A DNA stretch of 64,000 nt from Dioscorea cayenensis subsp. rotundata (lineage: Eukaryota; Streptophyta; Magnoliopsida; Dioscoreales; Dioscoreaceae): assembly GCF_009730915.1 (NCBI RefSeq), contig NC_052473.1:17442100-17506099 (forward strand), read 5' to 3'. This document shows, one piece after another, positions 40,043-51,435 of the stretch; position 1 is the stretch's first letter; each line of letters begins with the position of its first letter. The notes below the pieces were generated by a model. It did not search any database. It was given only the letters and a program-made list of their open reading frames with translations, and had not been told where the DNA came from. The position numbers were made by a program, and so were the translations under genes.

Positions 40043-40293
40043 TAATATACAATAAATATAAATAAAAAAAATTACTAAACACCCTTGCTTTTATTTTATA
40101 TTTTTTTTATTTCTTTTATTTTATCTCTCGTTTATAAAATAAAGGGGTATTTATGACCATTCATTAGATTAATAACTGTTGAAATTAATTTGATCCAATG
40201 ATCATTAGTTAATGAAATAAAAACAGACAGTAGAAATATCTAGTTACTGTAGTGCTTTACTACAGTAGCCATTCATAATTTCAAGAGTTATTC

Positions 40294-40324
<31 letters not shown>

Positions 40325-40477
40325 CTTACCAAAAACAAAAGAGAGATAGAAAGCTCAAAATAAATCAAATGTGCAAGTGCAACATGCAAATCATGGTCCA
40401 AATTGATGGCCATGAATCAGATTCTAAATTCCCATTCCCATTCCTGCTCACAGAATCAGAACAATATAATTCAAGCA

Positions 40478-40513
<36 letters not shown>

Positions 40514-40570
40514 ATGACTTATAACTAATTTCACATATAGCATAACAACCTCAAAAAGATTGCAAAAAGA
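37966..40570. other. AT-rich intergenic region
   Basis: No gene seen. Contains a 103-bp tandem duplication (38527-38735) and several (TA)n arrays (39446-39471, about 40016-40039, 40297-40323, 40483-40510) approaching the GGP start codon. Confidence 0.6.
38527..38735. repeat. 103-bp tandem duplication
   Basis: Two copies starting at 38527 and 38630, both opening AGAGTAAAAGTGCATTTGAG and sharing GTAACTCAATT and CACTGTCATTATTTT-like segments. Confidence 0.85.
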
Positions 40571-42167
40571 ATGATTGAAAAACAAGAAGAAGTAGAGGTG
40601 AAAATGGTTAAAGAGGAGGAAATAAAAGCCGAAAAAAAAGTCGAAAGCGAAGAGAAGAAGAAGATGATGATCATAGAAAAGAAAAGAAAGAGAAGGTATG
40701 GGTTATTGCTTGCATGCAAGGATTCAGAGTACGTGAAGAAGGTGCATGGAGGGTATTACAATGTGTTTGTGAAGGCATTTGGAGAGGAAGGAGAGGAGTG
40801 GGACTTGTTTAGGATTGTGGATGGGGAGTTCCCACAAATAGAGGATATAAATAACTTTGATGGATTTGTAGTGAGTGGAAGTCCTTATGATGCTTATGCT
40901 AATGATCCTTGGATCTTGACACTTTGTTTTTTCATCCAAACTTTGTATACCATGAACAAGACTCTCCTTGGTGTTTGTTTTGGCCATCAGGTGCACTCTT
41001 TCTTTCTTTCTTTTTTTATTTCTCTTTTATCTGTCTCTTTTTCTCTTTTTTTTTTATGACTATAAGAATTTACTGGATTAAAAACTGAAATTTAGAAGTG
41101 AAATTATTGTATTTGTAATTGCGAACTGATTTTAGTGTTATATAGTCTATGTTTCTGTATGTATTTAAGCAAACAACTTTTTACAATTTTATTAGAAGGA
41201 TAACCAAATATGTGCATTATTATTTGTTTATTAGATAAGTATGGGAAAGATTTTATATTTATGGCCGAAAACAAAAAATTATAATTAATAATTGAAATGT
41301 TATACTAAAGAAAGAAAGAGCTTTCAAATTTTCGCTTCATCAAGTTATTACAGAGAGTTAGTATTTTACTTCTCTGAATTCCCAACTTAAGAATTTAATC
41401 ATGCAACTTATCTATTTTATTAAAAAATAATTTTATTTATTTATTTTAGCATTTATTTGGATTATGGTACTATGTAATCTCTCTTTTTCTCATATTTTTT
41501 GATTTTATTAAAAAAAAAGGCTATATGTCGAGCTTTGGGAGGAAAGGTTGGCAAAGCTTGTCATGGTTGGGACATTGGTGTAACAAAGTTGATAATGGTG
41601 GAAAACTCATTTTGGTGCAAGTATCTCCCAAGTGATGAAGAACTTATTCCTTTATTCCCTTCCATTCTTGAATGCCACCAAGATGAGGTAATTAATGATA
41701 TATCTATATATATATATATATATATACACATATATAATATGTGGATGTATCTTAGGAAGAGGTGAAGAAAAAAATTATAGGGTAGCGTGGTGAATTACAA
41801 AACAATTTATAAAATATTAATTAATTAAATAATAAGTTTTTATAAATATGTTTTTTCTTAATATTATATTTTAAATTATAAGTATTAATTTGTAAAAAAA
41901 TATTTTTTAAAAATTAAAAATTGAAAAACTGAGTGAGAGAGAGAGAAAAGAGTAGTAAAAGGGAGAGACAGAAGAGGGAGAAGGGTCTGCTGGTGATAGG
42001 GGTGGTCACCCCCTGCCCCTCTCTCTCTCGCCTCTACTACTAGGGATGTTTTTAGATTTCAAATTTAAAGCAGCCCCACAATAGTCATTAAATGAATGAT
42101 GACATAAAGTTATCATCAAACATTTTTAAATAACAACTCTAAATATTTCCACCTATAACGTTTAGTA

Positions 42168-42209
<42 letters not shown>

Positions 42210-42430
42210 TACATATCATTTATTTTTCATTTATTAAGTAAAAAATTCATTTTAATTTTTCTCAACAGAATTTACCATTTTATATGATTTACAGTGGTAT
42301 ACATGCAATTACAATATTCAAATGGGCCACATATGTATGTATGTTTAAAAAGGCAAAAAGGTATGGAAACAACACATTATAAAGATCAGTAAAATTGATA
42401 GAACAACCAAATATATATATATATATATAA
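39446..42430. repeat. Cluster of (TA)n arrays around the GGP gene
   Basis: At least seven arrays of 20-30 bp: near 39446, 40016, 40297, 40483, 41702, 42176 and 42411. Three sit in the promoter region and three in introns of the gamma-glutamyl peptidase gene. Confidence 0.9.
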
Positions 42431-42872
42431 ACTTTGTAAGATCAAATATGGCAAGTTGATATATTTGTGAAATAATATATAGCAAGAACACACATGCAGG
42501 TGTGGGAAGTTCCAGTTGGTGGTGAAGTGATAGCGTTCTCAGAGAAAACAAGGGTGGAGATGGTCACAATTGGAGATCATATTTTGGGAATTCAAGGCCA
42601 CCCTGAGTACACTAAGGACATCATCTCTGAACTTATTCAACGTTTACTTGCCAATCATTCAATCCAAGTATATATAGATCTAAATTTTTTTTACTCTTTT
42701 TAAACTTATTAATTACTTCTTCATTAATCCATTAATTCTTTTTAATTGAATTTTTTTATATACATTTGATTTTCAGTGGGATTATGCTGAGGATTTGAAG
42801 TCTAAACTTGAGACTTTGGAGCCTCATTGGAAGTTTTGGCAAAAGATATGCAAGAGCTTTCTCAAGGGATGA
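40571..42872 (+). CDS. GGP: Gamma-glutamyl peptidase (class I glutamine amidotransferase fold)
   Basis: Four exons: 40571-40990, 41520-41687, 42500-42667 and 42777-42872, giving 283 residues with no frame faults. The catalytic triad of the class I amidotransferase fold is complete: nucleophile Cys136 in GVCFGHQ, and His230 and Glu232 in QGHPEY. Other family marks are GGYYNVFVKAFGEEGEEW, FDGFVVSGSPYDAY and the ECHQDEV motif. Plant GGPs are cytosolic and remove gamma-glutamate from glutathione conjugates, for example in glucosinolate and camalexin synthesis; the substrate here is unknown. The protein is longer than the usual ~250 residues because of a Lys/Glu-rich N-terminus of about 40 residues; initiation at Met32 or Met33 would give a normal length. 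Confidence 0.9.
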
Positions 42873-44886
42873 TGAACATCATATTTAATTATATATGTTG
42901 ATCATTCTCATCTCATGTCATCTTAATTCTCCCTTTTTTTTTCTTGGTTGTTGTTGCATGAGTGATCATATGTTAATTAAGTTTCTAATTAACTAGTTTC
43001 CGTTCATGAGTATTCAGTTTGGTTTATTAATTTTTTGCAATGAATGAATGAATGACAAAATTTGTTAAAATAAAGTACTACTGTAATATAGACTAATACC
43101 AGGGTTTCCCAATTATTGTTCTTATGAATATCTTAGCGATTGAAGGGAAAAGCAGTATAGCTTAGAAATATTATCATAGTCTCTAAGTATCGAGATTAAT
43201 TTATCATAGTCTTCAAGGCGGAGATTAGACATCTAATATTAATTCTAATTTCTCAAATTGTTATCAGTTAAATGTATGTATTCTTGTTTTTGCATGTTAT
43301 CTATGTAATAAAAATTATCCGTGTAGATGCCATGCACCATTAAATTTATCTAAGAGTTTATAACTTAGCACATTGACTCCACTGCGAAAAATATTAGTGT
43401 GGGGAGTTTAAATCCTAATTTCTAAATTCAAGTCTTGCTAGACATAATAGTAGTAATAGTTTTTGGTTATGAATGTTACTTGCAGATCAAATCTTGTGTT
43501 ATTAATTGAGAAACACATGTCTTGAACGATTAATTCATAATCTTTGCGTATGCTCATGACTATGTTTGTCACATTTTTTTTTAAATTATATCAATTTTAT
43601 TTTATATATGTAATGATATTTTTTTGTCACGCTGAGGTAATTATTTATTCTAACTTATAATGTATATTAATATATTTTTTTATGAAAAAGTTTAGGAATT
43701 ACATCAATACTCATCTAATTTACTGGTACTGAATCCCTCACATAAAATAATTATCTCTAACATATGACTTGCCTATATTTATTTATTTTTTTTAAAACAT
43801 TGATATTACAATTTATCCTCGTCTTTGGTGTTTCCAAAAACAAAAATGTTTATTAATTAATTCAGTGGCTCTTATTTCTAAACATAGTTTATTTAAAGAA
43901 ACAAGATGATCAAAAGAAGTGTTACCTTTATTTTATGGTCAATAAAGTTAAATCAAGGCAATCATAAACACAATTGACCCCCCATAATTTGCTTCTTGAT
44001 TTGCCTGCCTCCATTACTTTTTTCCCTAATGATATGTTTCTAGAGTGATAATAGTGGTAATCATAATTAATTAATTATTTCTATTTTCTATTCAACAAAA
44101 AGCAACCTAAAGTTGAAAATAACAAATAATAAAGTGTGACTTTTGAAATAAACACTTATAATCTATCTTTACTTTCCAAAAGTAACTCAATTTTCACTCT
44201 TCTAATAAAAACCAAGTATTTTATTTATTTATTTTTTTTAAATCACATAATTAATTATTTTTTGTTATTAGTCATAAAAACAGAACGAGGTATAGAGAGC
44301 TATATATATATATATATATAAAAGATTCAAATCAGCTTGAATCAATCACTCTGGATTTAAAGTCTCTATCACTTGAATCAATCTCTCATGATTTAGTTAA
44401 AATTTTAATATAAACAATTAATGTAGATATATAAAATTTTTTAAAAAAATTATCCCCCCTTTATTTGTAGTTGTAAAATATATTTTTAATAAATTTAGTT
44501 CTTTAAAAAAAATCAAATATTGTTTGTGTAGGGAGGTAGTTTTGTAATTTATTTTTTTCAAGTTTATAATGATGAGTCTAGTATTTAGGTCAAATTTTAA
44601 TTGTTTTTTAAAATCAATTAATTTAATAATAAAAAAAATAAGATGGTCAATTATCTTTTGATTAATTAATATTTGGTCATCTATACATGATCTTTTTTAT
44701 TGAGGGAGACAAATTATAATGTCAGCTCACACAGAATGAGGGGATGTACTGAAGAGATAGATTATAATTTCAACTCATACAGAATAAGATACAAGTATAT
44801 TGAGAGATATTAATTCCACTTTTTTGATCACTTGGTATTTTATTTAAAAAAAAATCACCAAAGCAATGAAGACATAATAAAAGAAA

Positions 44887-44929
<43 letters not shown>
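44887..44929. repeat. (AAT)n microsatellite
   Basis: About 14 uninterrupted AAT/ATA triplets. Confidence 0.95.
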
Positions 44930-44930
<1 letters not shown>

Positions 44931-45901
44931 AGTACCAAATAGTAAAGGATAAAAAAAACAAGAAAAAAGATTCTGATCAATGGATTCACAAAGATATGGA
45001 TAGAAAATGACTAAGCTTTATGGACTGTTCATCTACTCCATTGTAATTCCCAACCTTGTCTTCACTCACTCATATTAACTTTTTTAGTTTGTGATCTTGT
45101 CTTTTTACCAACTTAATTTTTTTTTATTTAACCTTCATAAAAATTATTAATTAAATCAAACACCATACTCATTATACATAACATTATTTTAAAAAATAAA
45201 TTAAATAAAAAAATGCAATGACATTTATCAATTTAGAATTTTATTGTGAATTTTTTGAGAGAAAATACAAGATTAATAATTTGATAAAATTTATCAATTG
45301 CATTATTATTTATATAATATATTATTATTAATAATAATAATGAAAAGAATAAAAAGGGTATTGGATAATTAGATTGGCACTTTCTTCAGACATTCCATGT
45401 CCCGTTTTGTTGTTGCTCTTGCTCTTGAAGCTCGTTTCTATGCTTTTATTTATTTGTTAATTTATTTCTCTCCCACCCTCTCTCTAGGGCTTACACTGTT
45501 GACTAATGAAATGACAACAATACCCTTATGGTATGTATATATATATACATATTTTAATTAATTTTAATTATATAATATTATAAAAATATTTTAATTTACC
45601 ATGTTAAAATAATAACTTTATAGTTATACACATCCTTGATATAACTTATTTATTTTACAAATATATATATTAATTTATTTATGTATTTAGTAGTTGAGAA
45701 GATTTTTTATTCAGATTGACTTAAATTTGATTTATTTAATACTAATAAAAATAATTATTTTAACCTTAAATTATATTTATAAATAATAATAACATTTTTT
45801 ATGTAGTACTAATAATTAAAAAAAAAATCTTTGAATATATTTATTTAAATCTTAAAAAGTGCCAAAACTTTACTTGAGAATATATATATGATATCAGTAT
45901 A

Positions 45902-46180
45902 GGTATAATCACAGAATTAGTCACTCTACTTTTTCTATAACTTGGTCCCATACTCTAGAAGCTCACAAATAGTCCTCTACTTGAAAATGAATCTATTTAG
46001 TCAGCCTCTACCCAAATAGGGTCGATTATTGATTGCGTTTTTGAGTGAGAGACTCAAAGCGAAAGAGATTATGAGTGGGGAGCTAGATGGATCGATTTCG
46101 AGTAGAGAGATTAGTCAGAGCAGCGTTTCAAGTAGAAAGGGCCAAAAGGGAAGAGAGAGAAAAATAAATGGACGAATTCA
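45902..46180. repeat. Palindromic dispersed repeat, copy 1
   Basis: The left arm has AGTCACTCTACTTT and related 'stretches of tagtc-ctctact'; the right arm (about 46095-46155) reads, on the reverse strand, as CTCTTCCCTTTTGG...CTACTTGAAA...CTAATCTCTCTACTC. The right arm matches the repeat at 63780-63860, in the opposite orientation. This is typical of a non-autonomous foldback element; the ends are approximate. Confidence 0.55.
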
Positions 46181-47524
46181 GGTATTATATCTATTTTTTT
46201 TCCATGTATGTGTAAAATAGGTAAAAAAATTAAAAAATAAAATAAAAACAGAATACCCAAATGAGGGACATTACTGTCATTTGAAAACTTCACCATTTAA
46301 TTAAAAATTTAAATCAACAAAGTAGAAACCAAAACAATTATCAAAAGTAAAATAAAAAAAAATTATTAATAAATAAATAAATAAAAATAAATAGAAATAG
46401 TCAGTGGGCACATGGGAGCAGCTGCAAGGTAACAGTGCAAAGGTTGGCAGCTGCTACATATTCAAACACTGTATCCCACGTCTCTTTCATTTTATTTTTA
46501 TTTTTTATTTTTTATTTTATTTTATATTATTTATATTTATTTATTTTAAAAAATAACCTTCCCAAATATTTTTATATATTTATATTTACACCACCCCCAA
46601 TAAATGAATTCCCAGGCCCTTATTTAATACTCCTCACCAGAAACGTCCCCATCACATTTATTAAATAACCCCCTGGAAAATATTTTAATCTTTCACTTCA
46701 CTCAACATTTTGCTATTCACCCCCACCATATTTTCAAAATTTTAATATCTACATTTAATTTGGCAAAATTACCCTCTTACTGCTTTTCTACTCTACCTAC
46801 CTACCCATTCATATTCAAAGACATGTTGGTAAAATTGACTTTTATAAATAAATAGTATATAAAAAAAATAAACTCAAAATTATCAATTTATTTAACTTTA
46901 TTTAATAACCAACAAAATCTTGATTTATTACTAAACTAGAAGAAAATAAGATTGAGTTGTAAAATTTACATTATGAAAACACATATGTTCGTACAGAGTA
47001 TCAGTTTAAGAGAGAACTTATAATAAAAACATAAGTATTTATTAAATTTGCTCCACGGTCGTACATACTACTTAACACGGTCGGCATGTTACAATAAAAA
47101 AAAATTATTTAATAAAAAATATGAAGGAAAAAAAAAACAAGTGTACGAGTAAATATTTGTAATTTAATTTAATTAATTTTTTTTAAGTGACTGGAAAGAC
47201 GAAAAATCCGGGGGAGTACGTCGCATCGGTTCTCCCTCACAACTGTAAAATCCCTAAACTACCCTTAATATCAAACACTGTTCACAACTATCACACCATA
47301 AAATACAAGGGCAGAAAAAGTCAATTCGTTAAAAGGAGTTAGGAAGTTGAGAGGAAAGCAACGGGCACAGTGTATATGCAGGCCCAGAAACAAGGGCGTA
47401 GTAATAGCCAAAACCTGTTTGGTTTTTGGGAAAGAGATGAACATGAAGAGAACAGAAGAAGGGTTAGAGTGGAAGGGAATGGAGAAGAGAAGAGGAGAAA
47501 GTTAATTAGGGTTTTTCATCAAAG

Positions 47525-47627
47525 ATGGAAGTAGGTGTAGTAGTAGTAGAAGTAGAAGAAGTTGAAGAGGAGGAGGATGAAGGTGATGAAGATCCATTGA
47601 AGGAGAGGTACTTGTTTTACTACTAGT
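47525..47627 (+). CDS. Possible first exon of a small acidic protein (unrecognised)
   Basis: ATG at 47525 follows a transcribed-looking GAAGA-rich leader and opens a frame rich in Val and Glu (MEVGVVVVEVEEVEEEED) ending PLKERYLFYY. It then meets a strong donor, CTA|GTAAGTTTG. A good acceptor (TTTGTTTAACAG) at about 47861 would add about eight residues and a stop, for a total near 41. I recognise no family. It may instead be the leader of a non-coding transcript. Confidence 0.3.
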
Positions 47628-48823
47628 AAGTTTGTGTGACTGTTTTAACACTTTGATATTGGCAAAATAGGCTCAATCACTTCCCTCTCTCTTTTTCTCT
47701 GTCTCTGTAATGGTTTTTGTTGGTGTTGTTGTTTGTTTGTTTGGTTGTTTGTTTGATGGTTGATATGATGATGATGATGATGATGATGTTGAGATTTTTG
47801 TGGGGGGAATGATGTATGTTGTTTGTATTTTGTATGTATGTTTCATGTTTTGTTTAACAGTGTACTACTGTGTACAATGTGCTAATTTTCTTTGCTTGAG
47901 CTTTGTATTGTTTTATTTTGGGTGAATTGTATGGTTAAAAAAAAAAGGAGAAGAAAGTTCTGTCTCATCTATTTTATGTTTTCTTTTTCTTGACTTGATG
48001 TTGATGGGAAATGAAGGATGAAGATGGAGAAGCAGCAAAACATATTAAAAATTAGGAAAAAAGGAAGAAGTGATCACTGTGATGAGCATTAGCAGTTGGT
48101 TGAATCAAATCACAAAAGTAAGAAGCTGCATCCATATTTGTCCCACTCTTTGTGTTGTTATGATGAGAGCCATATCAGTGGGGATTATGGCCCCATTTTG
48201 GACCTTTTTTTTTTCTTTAATTTTTTTCCCAATGGTTGTTGAATTAGGTGGAGAAAATTATGTTATTATTATTATTATTATTATAGTAATGAAATGCAGG
48301 TCCTGTTGTTCTGAGCTCCTATAGAGCTGTACATCTGAGAAAAGCTGAAATTCAGGCAACAGAGAAGATATTTGAACTTTCTTTTCTATCCTTTCCCCCC
48401 TCTTTTTATCTGCTTTTAAAGTTCTCAACTAATGCTGTAATTTGCAATCTAAAATTTTCCCATTTCCTTCAAAGTCCTCATTTTTCAATCCTTTATTATT
48501 TCTTGAATCTAATAATACATAGGATTTTAATTTAGATACAGATGATACACTTCTATTTCTAAATCTCTCAGGAGCAGTCAAAAGCCAAAATCAATGCATG
48601 CACACAATGTACAATAGATTCAATTTTCCATCATGATATATAAACCATATGAAATTATTCAGAATTTGAACATTGAAAGCATAAAATACCAGCACAAACC
48701 AAACAAGCACTGCTCCAAAGAGCAAGTCTGGAGCTTATTTATTCTTAATACATAGCATGATAACTATATGAAGAAAGGTTTTTTTAAAACTGGCTTAGCT
48801 GAGCAATAGACCAACACCAAACA

Positions 48824-49960
48824 TCAGAAAGCAACTACAAACTTCTCCATCTTCACTTCCACATCTTCTTCTTCCCAGTACTTTAGTGTCAATTCTTCCG
48901 GCAATGTGGCTCTCACCTCGGTAGCAGAAAAGCTCTTATAAATCAATACCCCTCCACCCGGGAGCTCCTGCTCGATCAGATCGTTGCAAGCATAACCTCC
49001 AAGGTCTTCTACGCTCCACGCACCATCAACTGTCTGATCACCGAAGATTGTAACAGCAACAGAGAAATTTTTGGGAGCAAAGCACTTTAGGACCTTCTTG
49101 ACTAAGTCTCCATATGGCACTACGGCAGGGTTGAATCCCATGGCTTCATAACTGGCGTAGCTGAATCCATCCTCGGGCGTCACATGGATAGTTGAGAATG
49201 CAGGCCCATAGATGCCATTCATAGAATATCCGCATGGGTCGAACCCAAAGTCACAAATCTCCATCTCGGGGATTATTTCTGCAATGCCGGAGCGCTTTGT
49301 CATCTCTTGGGCCAATGATGGGTGCCCGTCTGCGGTGTTTTTGAAAAAGATTGATGCTTTATCACTTCTCAAGTCAGTCATACACATCTCAAGAGTCACC
49401 ATTGGCCGACGCTCAGGTTTCTCGGTGGCATAGTAGATGTGCCAGTTGCGAGCGGGTGATGCTGGATCACCGATAACATATGCATTGCCACCTGAAGCAA
49501 GGCCACCGAAGAAATGATTGAGCACAGTTACCTCCTCTGAGAAACTACGATGCGGTGCAGGCTGAGCTGCCGGAAATATGAATGTCCCACGTGAATATTT
49601 GGCAGATAGAACACTGAGTGATAGCTCCGAAGCAAGTTCAAGGATAACAGGGATCGAGAGCAGAAGCTTTGTTGTTCCACATGTCTTGAGGATTATCTTG
49701 TATGGATAGACAAAAAGGCTTGATTCAGAAAGGACATAGGAATCGAAGTCCTTGTTTGAAAGCTCTGACACAATTGTGCAAGAGGCTTTATCCAGAATTG
49801 AGTCAATTTGGGACCGTGAAAGAGCTCGAAGACCCCGACCTTGAGGATCGACAAACATGGGCGGCTCAGAGAAAGTAATCTCGAGGCGCTTCTCGTAACC
49901 CTCAAATCCAATTGGGGAAACCGGAAGAGGACTCATCAGTTCAGCTGACATGATTGTCAT
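48824..49960 (-). CDS. SAMDC: S-adenosylmethionine decarboxylase proenzyme
   Basis: Single-exon coding region of 378 residues. It makes decarboxylated SAM, the aminopropyl donor for spermidine and spermine. The proenzyme self-cleaves in YVLSESSLF between Glu79 and Ser80, and Ser80 becomes the pyruvoyl cofactor. The proton-donor Cys94 is in LKTCGTTK; the family's processing Ser and His lie in FGFDPCGYSMNG and STIHVTPE. YSRGTFIFPAAQPAPHRSFS resembles monocot enzymes. ATG 49960 is the first in frame; the usual MxLPVSxIGFEGYEKR begins a few residues later, so initiation at Met4 or Met9 is possible. Translation should be controlled by polyamines through two upstream ORFs in the spliced leader. Length and motifs are normal. 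Confidence 0.97.
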   Translation of the reverse strand: MTIMSAELMSPLPVSPIGFEGYEKRLEITFSEPPMFVDPQGRGLRALSRSQIDSILDKASCTIVSELSNKDFDSYVLSESSLFVYPYKIILKTCGTTKLLLSIPVILELASELSLSVLSAKYSRGTFIFPAAQPAPHRSFSEEVTVLNHFFGGLASGGNAYVIGDPASPARNWHIYYATEKPERRPMVTLEMCMTDLRSDKASIFFKNTADGHPSLAQEMTKRSGIAEIIPEMEICDFGFDPCGYSMNGIYGPAFSTIHVTPEDGFSYASYEAMGFNPAVVPYGDLVKKVLKCFAPKNFSVAVTIFGDQTVDGAWSVEDLGGYACNDLIEQELPGGGVLIYKSFSATEVRATLPEELTLKYWEEEDVEVKMEKFVVAF

Positions 49961-50122
49961 TGGGTCAAAAACAGGTTTGAAAGCAGGGAAGAAAGGAGAG
50001 CTTTAGGAAGTGGTGTTGGCTACTAGACAGCAGCTAGCCTTAATGCCTGTCTACTTGCAAAACTAAAAGCAGCAGAATGAAAACGTTCCTACTCAACTGA
50101 AGAACTGAGTCAGTTAGCCCAA

Positions 50123-50380
50123 TCAGGATGGCTGCCGAACACACTGCAAGTGAAAAGAAATCAACACCAAGGGTTAACAACCAAAAAAAGTGAATTTAAG
50201 TAATGAAATTGAATGAGCAAGAGTTCTTTTTTTTATTCTTCTCACGTTGGAGTAGGCAGCAGAATGGAATTTCTTGATTCCACCGTTTGGGCGAACGTCT
50301 TCAATGCTGTAGCCGAGGGAGCTTTCGTACTGTAATGAACTACTACTGCTAGACTTCTTCTTGCCACCTTTGGACTCCAT
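50123..50380 (-). CDS. Conserved SAMDC small upstream ORF (spliced, 51 residues)
   Basis: Two exons, 50380-50246 and 50143-50123, joined SNC at AAC|GTGAG and TTGCAG|TGT. The peptide begins MESKGGKKKSSSSSS, contains LGYSIEDVRPNGGIKKF, and ends SNCVRQPS-stop. This is the conserved plant SAMDC small uORF, whose translation stalls ribosomes when polyamines are high and so represses the main frame. The intron inside it means that unspliced RNA would encode a longer, altered C-terminus. Confidence 0.93.
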
Positions 50381-50388
50381 TAAAACAT
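50380..50388 (-). CDS. SAMDC tiny upstream ORF (Met-Phe-stop)
   Basis: ATG TTT TAA, with the last A of TAA also the first base of the small-uORF ATG. This one-base overlap is the known plant arrangement in which translating the tiny ORF bypasses the repressive small uORF at low polyamine levels. Confidence 0.85.
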   Translation of the reverse strand: MF

Positions 50389-51349
50389 TCACACAACCTG
50401 CAACAACAAGGAAAAGAAGACAAGAAATATATTTATTAGATAGCCCTCATCATTTGCAATTACAAGAGCATGTCCAGTGGGATGCATGCTAAAATTAGAG
50501 ACACGGTTGCAAAGATCATTGAAGGGATAAATCAAACCAAGTAACATGTAATAATTCATGTCTCAGCATATACATCAGAAGCATTGGATGCCTCAGAGTA
50601 TAAATACAAGAAAAAAAAAAATACCACTACTTGGCATGAGACTTGATGCACAAACAGCAGTAACATCTACACATATCAAGCTTGCATCACACATACAGGA
50701 AGATGAGGATAAAAATTGTATTAAAGAAGCACGACATAGGAAAATACATTCAATTGATGTAGCATTACAAGTAATTTGCATAAGTTTCTAATTAAATAAT
50801 AATTAAATAAATAAAAACAGAAGATGTAACGGAAATAGATTTCACAAACTTTAGCAAAAGAATCAACATAACACAAAAACACAACATACCAAAACCTATC
50901 AAGAAATCAGCGCAAAACCAAATCTCATCCAAAATCAAACAAAAATAACAAGAGCCCCAAAAGGTAGATCATATTGGACAAAGAAAAGAAATCAACCAAA
51001 AGGATCACTCACTTTTTTTCAAGCCAACCAAGAAAACTGCAATCAACAAAGATTCTTCTCAAAACAGAGAAATTCTAAAAAATCCACACGTTAAGAACCC
51101 TAAAAGTAGACAATTTGATTTAAAAACCCTAAAGCTCGATCCAGTCCACCAAAAACCCAAAACTAAAGATCAATTCAAGGAAAAGAGAAGAATAGAAATC
51201 AAAACAAGTTTTTGTCATCCTTCAGCCAAAAATTCCCCCCACCCCACCAATCAAAACTACAAAATTCATAACATCAACCCAAAACCAAAGATCAAATTCA
51301 ACAAAACAAACAAAAAGAACAGCACCGAAATCAAAAGGAAAAGATCACT

Positions 51350-51435
51350 CTCACTGTTACACCCAATCACCGTGAGAGCACTAGAGTCTCGCCTCAATCT
51401 CAATCTCTTTCAAATTAGGAAGAGCCCAAATTCTA
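51350..51435 (-). repeat. Decayed copy of the SAMDC promoter/first exon
   Basis: The reverse strand here (TTGGGCT..., GAGATTGAGATTGAGGCGAGAC, GTGATTGGGTG, then a GTGAGAGTGATC donor) parallels the first exon at 55080-55290 (TTGGGCTATAAATA..., GAGATTGGGATTGAGATCGAGAC, GTGATTGAGTG, GTGAGTGATG). The TATA box itself is not conserved in this copy. Confidence 0.6.

Larger units (their letters stand above)
42873..48823. other. Large AT-rich intergenic region
   Basis: No well-supported gene. It holds a ~50-bp tandem duplication at 44708-44809, an (AAT)n array at 44887-44929, one copy of a palindromic repeat (about 45902-46180), a short acidic reading frame with a good donor (47525-47627), and the SAMDC 3' flank. 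Confidence 0.55.

Noticed and set aside
46029-46220. 63-codon forward frame rich in Ser/Arg/Glu
   Set aside because: Lies within the palindromic repeat; the coding look comes from GAGA-rich repeat DNA.
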